NCBI RefSeq assembly: GCF_030272615.1
Contig: NC_081415.1
Span: 509,795,373 to 509,859,372, forward strand
DNA: 64,000 nt
Direction: 5' to 3'
DNA from: Cryptomeria japonica
Lineage: Eukaryota > Streptophyta > Pinopsida > Cupressales > Cupressaceae
Shown: in pieces, positions 56,947 through 64,000 of the stretch
Position numbering within the stretch: the first letter of the stretch is position 1
How the letters are laid out: each line of letters begins with the position of its first letter
Notes under the pieces: model-generated
Told to the model about the DNA's origin: nothing
What the model saw: only the letters and a program-made list of their open reading frames with translations
Databases searched by the model: none
Program-made: the position numbers and the translations under genes

Positions 56947-58290
56947 AGAACAAACAACAATTGAACCGATCCGTCTTCAACTAACTTCCTAATGAAGTGA
57001 CAATGAAGTTCAACATGCTTGGTTCTTTGGTGGAAGACTACATTCTTGGCCATTTTTAGCACCCCTTGACTGTCACAGTAAAGGGGAGTAGGATCTGCTT
57101 GAGACATCTGCATGTCTGAAAGCATCCTCCGAAGCCAGACTGCCTGATAAGCTGCCTTAATTGTTTCAAAACTCTGCTTCTGTTGAGGAAAGAGCCACTT
57201 CTTGCTAGTCCATGTGACTACACCACATCCCAAACTGAAAACATACCCAGATGTTGATTTTCTGTCATCAACGGAACCTGCCCAATCTGAGTTTGTGTAA
57301 CCAATGAGTCTAGGATCGTGACTTCTGCTGTACAGAAGACCAAAATCAGAAGTACCCTTCACATAATGCAACACACACTTCACTGCTACCCAATGATCAA
57401 CCTTGGGGACTATCATTGAGCATGAAATGTAGCTCACTGCAAAAACGAGATCGGACGTAGTTGCAGTAAGGTAGATGAGACTGCCCACCAATTGCCTGAA
57501 TGTTGATTCATTCTCCACAAGTGAATCTGATTTGGCTGTCAACTTCAGCCCTTTCTCCATAGGTGTGGATGCAGGTTTGTAGTCTTGCATCTGAAACTCG
57601 TCCAGCACACTGCGGACATACTTAGACTGAGATATGAAGATACTACAACCTACCAAACTTCAACACCTAAGCAATAGTGCAGAAGTCCCAAGTCTGTCAT
57701 GTGAAAGGATTGACATAAATTCTGTTTGATCTGATCGATCAAAAGAGTCGAACTACTAGTGATAATCAAGTCATCAACATAGACAACAATAATAAGAATA
57801 TGACTACTAGTGTTTTTGACGTACAGATTAGAATCAGATGGACTCCTCTGAAATCCATTATCTGTGAGGTACTTGTCAATTTTGATGTAACAAGCTCGAG
57901 GAGCCTGTTTCAGACCATAGAGTGCTTTCACTAGTTTGCACACCTGATGTTCTTTTCCAGCAACCTTGAACCCTAGAGGCTGCATCATGTAGACTTCTTC
58001 CTGCAACTCACCGTTGAGGAATGCACTCTTAACCTCCATCCAATGGACTTTCCAACCAAACTGAGTTGTTAAGGCAAGGACAAGATGAATGGTACTCGTC
58101 TTGGCTATAGGAGTAAAAGTCTCCTCATAGTCAATGCCTTCCTTCTGTGAGAACCCCCTAGCAACGAGACAATCTTTGTACTTGTCAAGGGTTCCGTCAG
58201 CTTTGTACTTAACTTTATACACCCATTTGCAGCTAATGGGCTTCTTCCCTAGAGGAAGATCAAAAAGGACCCAAGTGTAATTCTTCAAAA
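56947..58290 (-). pseudogene. copia copy 2: RT and RNase H
   Basis: The RT half (58288-57650) is open and shows NYTWVLFDLPLGKKPI, VHWMEVKSAFLNG, ALYGLKQAPRACY and the catalytic VVYVDDLIIT. A frameshift at about 57653 leads into RNase H (FISQSKYVRSVLDEF, RQLVGSLIYLTAT, NSDWAGSVDDRKS, VELHCHFIRKLVED). Around 57165-57200 two nearby indels put the STEAE-type segment out of frame, so the catalytic Glu of RNase H is lost although the flanks are readable. Its intact Trp and Val codons show what changed in copy 1. Confidence 0.87.
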
Positions 58291-59380
58291 AACTATGGTG
58301 TTAAGCTTCCATAGCCATTTCCCACTTAGGAATTCCTTTAGCCTCAAAATATGTTTGAGGCTCAAAAATAGTATGAATGTTGGCCATGAGAGCAAAGTTG
58401 ATTGTATTTTGCTGCTTGCTCTTGTTTCTGGAAGATCTACCATCAATGACCTCATCAAGATGAAGATCACTTATGGTCTTGGCCCACCATTTAGGCCAGA
58501 GAGTAGAAGAGCCAACACAAGATGCTAGAGGAATAGTTGGAATAGGTGGAAGATTAGCATCATCGAGAGGAAAATCAGGAAGTGCATCATCAAATTCAGA
58601 TTTTGCATCATCCCTCCCATCAGGTGAACCTAATGGAAGACAGATACCCAAATTAGTAGTCTTCAAAGGCTGATCCTCAAAATTCTGCACATACGATTTT
58701 TTTTCAAAAAGGTCTTCGTTCTTCATCAAAGACAACATCGTGACTGAAGATAAGACGATCAGTGCCTACATCAATCAGCCAGTAAGCCTTGTGTTTGTCA
58801 CTGTATCTTGTGAACATAGCTTCTGACTCTTGGAATCCAAACATATTTTAAAGAGCCAAAGACTTTCAGATGATTGAGCCTAGGTGTGTGACCAGTCCAA
58901 GCTTCCTCAGGAGTCTTCCTCTTAACAGCCTGTGTGGGAGACCAATTAAGGAGATAGACTGCGGTATATACTACTTCTGCCCAATATTTCTTTAGAACAC
59001 TCCTGTGTTCCAAATGGACCTAGCCATTTCAGTTATAGTATGGTTGCGACGTTCTACAATGCCATTCTATTGACGAGTGTAAGGTGTGGTTAACTGGCGT
59101 TCGATGCCATGTGTATCATAGAAGTTGGAGAAAGCGGTAGAACAAAAGTCTCCCCCATTATCTTACCTAAGAGTGACTATGGGACAGCCTGCCTCTTTTT
59201 CTACGAAGGCCTTAAACTTCTGAAATAGAGTAAACACATCTGATTTTTGTCTAAGAAAGTTCACCCACATTTTATGTCTAAAATCATCAACAAAAAGTAA
59301 GAAATACCTGGAACCAATAACAAAAGGTGTATTCATTGGACCACATACATCAACGTGAATCAACTGTAGTACCTTTGAGG
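58291..59380 (-). pseudogene. copia copy 2: integrase core and linker
   Basis: The integrase core (IHVDVCGPMNTPFVIG, FLLFVDDFRHKMWV) is followed by a frame change near 59163 and by MEHRSVLKKYWAEVVYTAVY. Then come the region corresponding to GYSDNHKAYR, which is broken, and the acidic linker (LPDFPLDDANLPP). The order and spacing match copy 1. Confidence 0.8.
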
Positions 59381-59990
59381 CTCACCATGAGTCACCATCC
59401 TTGAAAGGTGTCTTGTGCTACTTCCCAGTCTGACAATCTCCACAAACTCGGTGATTCTGAGTCTGAATCTCACGTAAGCCAAGAACTAGATCCTCCTGAA
59501 TGTGTTGAGCATGATAATGAATGTTCAAGTGGCTGTATCTCTAATGCCAGAGATTGTTGATAGAAGATGATTTAGCTGAAAAGGCATGTTCAAGAGAATC
59601 ACCTATATCCACAAGTTTGTATAGACCATGATCCTCGATGCCAACAACCATAGTAGTGCGAGTCGCATGATCAACAATCGAACATTTGTGTGAACTAACT
59701 ATCACATCAAGTTGAGGAGAGTGTCGCATAATTTGGCTCACGGAGAGAAGATTTAGTTCCATGCCAGGAACATAGTATACATTGAAGAAAATAAGATTCT
59801 TCCCACCAGACTGAATCTAAACGTTGCCCTTGCTGACAACAGTATACTCTTCACCTCCTTCAAAAATGACTGAATTGGTGAAATGTGAGAAGTTTGTGAA
59901 CAAATCATGTCTATGAGTGAACTACAAGATGCACTGGAGTCTATGTACCAAGCAAAAGACTTAACATGATCTGCAGGTTGCTTTGCCATG
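59381..59990 (-). pseudogene. copia copy 2: protease and integrase finger
   Basis: The protease site reads AWYIDSSAS, with Ser in place of the Gly of DSGA, so catalytic function is lost. MELNLLSVSQIMRHSPQLD and the HHCC finger region follow. TAG at 59817-59819 matches the stop at 17840-17842 in copy 1. Two more stops lie just after the finger. Confidence 0.8.
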
Positions 59991-60790
59991 AAAGCAGAAA
60001 ATGCAAATACTCTGAGTGCTTTGCCACATTGGCCCTAGGTTGAGACCCTCCCTCCTTCTGCTGTTCAGAAGCTATCTGATTCCAACAATCCTTTATCAAA
60101 TGACCAAATTTATGGCAGTAGTTACACTGAACTTTCTTCTTCTTCGAGCTATCTTGAGACTAAATGGGGCCTTTCAACTGTAATGACTAAGGTTTGCCAT
60201 TATCCTTGTGAAAGGATTTGGCTACGAAGGCTTGTTCTGAGGAGGACAAAGTGGCATTGATACCAAATTGTTGTTTCCAATGATCCTGCTGCAGAAGTTT
60301 GGTGCATAGCCCTAGAAACTTTAAGTCAACATTCGTTGAAGTAATGCTGGGCATTTCTATGAAGTGCTCATAGGATTTAAGTAGACTATTCAGGGTGATT
60401 ACTACCATATCCTCTACCTCCATTTTTCGACCAATTGCTTCCAATTGATCTCGAATTTCCTTAATCTTTGTCAGATGCTCTGTAAGAACATACACTCGTC
60501 GATCATGATAGAAAATAGTTGGTTCTTCAGGAAGAACGCACGACTCTTATTTGATGTCTCATGGAGATCTTTCAAAATAGTCCAGATCTTTGTAGTTGTT
60601 TTGCCAAATGGTACTTGTGGCAGCTGATCATCAATAACATAAATTTTGATAAGCATTACCGATTATTGGTTGTGCTCGTCAAATTTATCTTGATCTTGTC
60701 CAGTTGTGGTAGGATGAGTCTCTTTACCCAAAACGAGATCATCGAGGTGACAATAATAGAAGATTTTGCTTACTAGTCGTTTGCTACACT
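59991..60790 (-). pseudogene. copia copy 2: gag, 5'-truncated
   Basis: The gag core is present (VIDDQLPQVPFGK, HETSNKSRAFFLKNQLFSIM, EHLTKIKEIRDQLEAIG, FIEMPSITSTNVDLKF), followed by a CNYCHKFGHLIKDC knuckle with all four ligands. The frame is broken near 60490 and near 60660. Sequence upstream of about 60790 no longer matches copy 1. Confidence 0.8.
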
Positions 60791-61199
60791 ATCAAATTTC
60801 TTGCTAGTTGATTGTAGGGTTTCTGTAGAATTTCAAATATTTCCTTTTCACGAGGTAAGGGTAATGGTAGTAGAGTTTATGGGGAAAGTGAAAGATCCCA
60901 ACCAAATGTAAACTGAATTTTTTCTGAGTTTGATAGTGCTGTTGGAGGTTTGGAATGGTTTCTCTGAAGTTCTATGCTTATGTTTTGGTGTCAGTACTTG
61001 CTTAGAGTTTAAGTATGAAAGAATTGCCAAGAAAATAACACTTTGAACCACAAAATGAAGGAATATAATTGACTGATAATTAAATCAAAGTTCTGATTTT
61101 TAATGAACAGCAATGTAATAACTTCCAAAATTAAGACTTCTAATTATTCAAGACAACAAGTAGCATACTAGGAGTCCAACACCCATCCTGGAGAACATT
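60791..61199. other. Unassigned sequence upstream of copia copy 2
   Basis: This could be a diverged copia leader, but no PBS or LTR is found. It ends where the next LTR begins at 61200. A 67-codon open frame has no domain. Confidence 0.4.
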
Positions 61200-62784
61200 T
61201 GTCATGTCCCCTCTCTGAACATTATATATATAAATAATTATTTTTTAATTAGTATAATAATTATTTGAAATTTATAAAATATTATTATTTAATTAATATT
61301 TATTATTAAATATGAATAAATAAGTTTTAATTGAAGTTGAAACTTATAAGCATCCACAGTTTATTCACTTAGTAACGGCTATTGAAATCAAAGACAATCA
61401 AGTTGATGAATATAAAAGGAGTTCATCGAGATCTTTTCCGAGCTTGCTCCTCCATTTGGAATTATGTTAACCATTCAATAGAGGGCAAGTTCATATAAAA
61501 CATGATTAAAGAGCAATAAGATATATTACCAGCAATGTAAACAACGATCTGTCAAGTCCAAAAGCAAGGGCCACAGGTTGAGGGAAAAATGTAGAATGAC
61601 TCAGACTTGATGCTTTCATTTTCATTAAGAATTACATAAGGTGAAAGACTCATAATCTCTTATTACTATGTGAGACCAAACTAGCATCGAGTGTTCAAAA
61701 TCAGGCATTCATACTAACCAAACACTAAAGAAGAATACCAAAAAGGAGATCGCTATAGGCGGAATTCAGTATTCCAATATGGACAATGGTTTTACTCATT
61801 CATCTTTTGGGGCTAATGCGCTAGAGGTGTTTTCGATCATATCAAACAAATATTATAAGATTGATTTCAAACTAAGTCAATGACATTTCGTAGATTAGGA
61901 GCATAACGTGCCATTAGTGCTTAGTACTGTGATGACCCGACAATAGGAGATTATCGTTTGAGTGAAAACCAATGGTTAATTATTCAAAGGGGTGTGATGG
62001 AGAGAAGAGACACATCCTTCATACTACTCGATTAGTCAAACAATTATCAATTCATCTTATAATAAGCAAATAACTAATATTTATGGAGGAGTGCGATTTG
62101 GATAACAAGTTAATTAGTATGAGTAATGGAAGGGTGCGATTAGGGAAGGGATATATCTATTCCAATCAGGTGTTGCAACCATTCCATACCAAAGGTATTT
62201 AGGGAGGGCAACCGTCGACAAACGGGGGGGAAGAAAAGGCAGTGGAACTGCAGCTGCGTCAGCAGAGGCGGTAGGGAAAGTAAGAGGATAGCGTTGATGC
62301 GACAGGTACGTATATGTGTGTGGACGTGTGTGCCACACACACACAAATATATACTTATTTACTTTTGGTAGATCGGTCATACGGAGTATGTCTCCAATCT
62401 ATTTTACAGAATTATATTATTATTATAATGTTGTATGTTACAGGATTATATTATTATTATGTTGTATGTTACAGAATTATATTGTTATTATAATGTTGTC
62501 TCATACAGATATATAAATATGTGTACAGGTGTGTATCCACACACATATATATATCTGCAATCCACTTGTTCATATAGAATTGATAATAGGAATAAAGAAG
62601 TAGATAATGGTAGACATAAATTATAATTTAAATGATAATGAAAATATAAATTGTTATGAAATGTTGGATATTAATGAATGACAATAATTTGGCTATGTGA
62701 TGGAGGCTAATGGGAGAAATCCCCCTAGCCTAATTCAGGGATTATGATAATCCCTGGTAGGCAGTATATACTGAGTATTTATAT

Positions 62785-63704
62785 CAGAGAAATGAGACTC
62801 GCTCGGACTCGCCTAAACTCGGCGAGTTCGAGTCCAAGTTATGCTCGCCGAGTCTTTGGGGCTCGGACTCGGACTCGGACTCACCGAGTTGGCGAGTTTG
62901 GCTCAAACTCGCCAAACTCGGCGAGTCCCAAGCCTCAAACTCGGCGCTGCCCCTTGACCCCACCTTGGGGGCGCTGCCCCCAAACCCCCGTCGAAAAATA
63001 TGGGGGGAAACTGTGTCGATAGAAGTAGGGAAAATTTAAGCTCCGAGTCTGACATTAATTAGATCGACCAGGTAGATATAGAGGTTGAGACTGTAGCCAT
63101 GGCAGAGGAGGAGCGGAGAGCACAAGCACAGACAGGAGATTCAGAGGCAGATAGTGACACAGATGGTCCTGATGTTGGTGAGCATGGCATGGTGTCACGA
63201 GGAGCGGCTATGGCTGTCGAATCATCCAGGACCTACCTTAGATGCCTTCGCAGGGGGCCGGGGCCGGAGGGTGCAGGCTCCTCTGAGCCATAGGCTTGTA
63301 GTTGTATTTACCTTTGGTATTTGTATGAAACATTTGATGATGATCATATGATGACATGGATTTTTTATTCCATGAGTTTTGTAATATTGTATACATTTGA
63401 CAATATTTATATATCTATGTTTGTTATTTCCTTCAGCTACAATTTGTATTTATGCTTATGTGATTGATGTATACTTGTGTATGTAATCAAATGAGCCGAG
63501 TTTGATGATGTTATTGTGTCTTTAAGGTGTATTCAATAAAGGGTGCCTGAAACAAGTTTTAAATCTTTAAAAATCTCTAAATTTCTTGAGTTTTTCACTT
63601 TCCTGAGTCCAGCCGAGTCTGGAGCCGAGTCTGACGCCGAGTCCCGAGTCCGAGTCCAAGTCGGCCTTGCCGAGTCCGAGCCGAGTCCGAGTCCCATTTC
63701 TTTG
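62785..63704 (+). mobile_element. Non-autonomous hAT with ACTCGG-rich ends
   Basis: Terminal inverted repeats CAGAGAAATGAGACTCG (left) and CAAAGAAATGGGACTCG (right, read inward) are flanked by exact 8-bp duplications ATTTATAT (62777-62784 and 63705-63712). Both subterminal regions are dense arrays of CTCGGACTCG/CGAGTCCGAG words. The interior keeps only the acidic C-terminal tail of a transposase. The uninterrupted LTR sequence around 48250-48275 shows the empty-site arrangement. Confidence 0.9.
63066..63293 (+). pseudogene. C-terminal tail of a hAT transposase inside the 920-bp element
   Basis: An open stretch (VDIEVETVAMAEEERRAQAQ, then DSEADSDTDGPDVGE) ends at a TAG-class stop. Acid-rich tails of this kind close many plant hAT transposases. 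No catalytic region remains, so the element depends on a full-length relative. Confidence 0.5.
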
Positions 63705-63727
63705 ATTTATATGCATATATGCTAGGG

Positions 63728-63936
63728 CTTGGGTGTCCAAGGTTCACCCAAGAAGAGACGGATCTGGCCGGTCCTCTCTGGTAGACTTGGATGATAAGAT
63801 GTATCATCCAAGGCAAGGAATCGATCATATATGATGATCTTCCTTGGTAGGCTTGGATGTAAGATGTTACATCCAAGATAGGATTGAATTATCCATCGAT
63901 TTCCTAGGAAGGCTTGGAACCATGATGGGTTCCAAG
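63728..63936 (+). repeat. Array of CTTGG…CCAAG stem-loops, copy T
   Basis: Four hairpins lie at 63728-63752, 63786-63812, 63852-63877 and 63913-63936. The second (CTTGGATGATA / TATCATCCAAG) and third (CTTGGATGTAA / TTACATCCAAG) are perfect 11-bp stems that differ from copies P and M by paired substitutions. Confidence 0.8.
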
Positions 63937-64000
63937 AAGGTGGCCATTACAACCGCTTAAGGACATGCCCCAGTACTGCAATCCTATCCTTTTTATTAAT

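Larger units (their letters stand above)
53150..60790 (-). mobile_element. Second copia copy (same family), 5'-truncated and split
   Basis: On the minus strand gag, protease, integrase, RT and RNase H follow from about 60790 down to 53304. They show the same motifs and spacing as the copy at 15867-31746. No 5' LTR is recognisable. RNase H is split near its end by the solo LTR 53418-56946. Many stops and frameshifts make it dead and older-looking than the first copy. Confidence 0.85.
61200..64000 (+). repeat. LTR of the hairpin-array family, copy T, runs off the window
   Basis: It starts TGTCATGTCCCC like copies P and M. It shows GGTATTTAGGGAGGG where P has the TATA box, a donor-like ACAG|GTACGT at 62302-62311, the conserved palindrome at 62738-62754, and the hairpin array from 63728. 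A 920-bp hAT interrupts it between these last two. The 3' terminus, and hence its solo or full-length status, lies outside the window. Confidence 0.8.

Noticed and set aside
62744-63022. 92-codon open frame rich in Arg, Ser and Thr
   Set aside because: It spans the left border of the non-autonomous hAT and translates the ACTCGG subterminal repeats. It is not a gene.

Overview
The window looks like a transposon-dense intergenic block from a large plant nuclear genome. It is AT-rich. It holds Ty1/copia and Ty3/gypsy (chromovirus) retrotransposons primed by initiator-Met tRNA, L1-type LINEs with a C-terminal RNase H, and hAT DNA transposons. No host gene, tRNA, rRNA or CRISPR array is convincing. 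Very long LTRs, many solo LTRs and deep nesting would fit a gymnosperm, but the sequence does not prove this.

Layout. 1-5012: unassigned AT-rich sequence, possibly with the last codons of a gene at the very start. 5013-9193: a truncated foldback/MITE joined to a non-autonomous LTR element (minus strand). 9640-11970: a badly decayed LINE. 11971-15866: unassigned. 15867-31746: a three-level nest. A copia element (TSD tgtgc, two 200-bp LTRs) was split inside its reverse transcriptase by a chromodomain gypsy element (19661-30316, minus strand, TSD aaagt). The U3 of that element's 5' LTR was then split by a hAT transposon (26803-30234, TSD gatataag). The hAT is complete: its three coding exons give an uninterrupted 735-residue transposase.

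32773-44820: an L1-type LINE on the minus strand with an 11-nt poly(A) tail and a 14-bp near-perfect TSD. Its endonuclease is split by a solo LTR (40513-42644, TSD gccta), and its very long 3' part contains a 0.92-kb tandem repeat rich in TCGA. A 68-bp perfect palindrome sits at its 5' junction. 45890-50165: a decayed hAT gene split by a solo LTR (46835-48800, TSD taagg). 50476-50869: the second copy of the MITE. 51382-51972: another hAT fragment, cut by an LTR. 53150-60790: a second, minus-strand copia copy, split by a solo LTR (53418-56946) that is itself split by another solo LTR (54199-56477, TSD aaatt). 61200 to the end: a third LTR of that last family, interrupted by a 920-bp non-autonomous hAT (62785-63704, TSD atttatat).

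The most unusual signal is in the roughly 2-kb LTR family seen three times (46835-48800, 54199-56477, 61200-end). Each copy has a TATA box, a short leader, a splice-donor-like CAG|GTAAGT, and then an array of stem-loops that all begin CTTGG and end CCAAG. Between copies the stems differ by paired, compensatory changes, and single hairpin modules have been duplicated in tandem. This looks like a conserved RNA (or cruciform DNA) structure in the retrotransposon leader.
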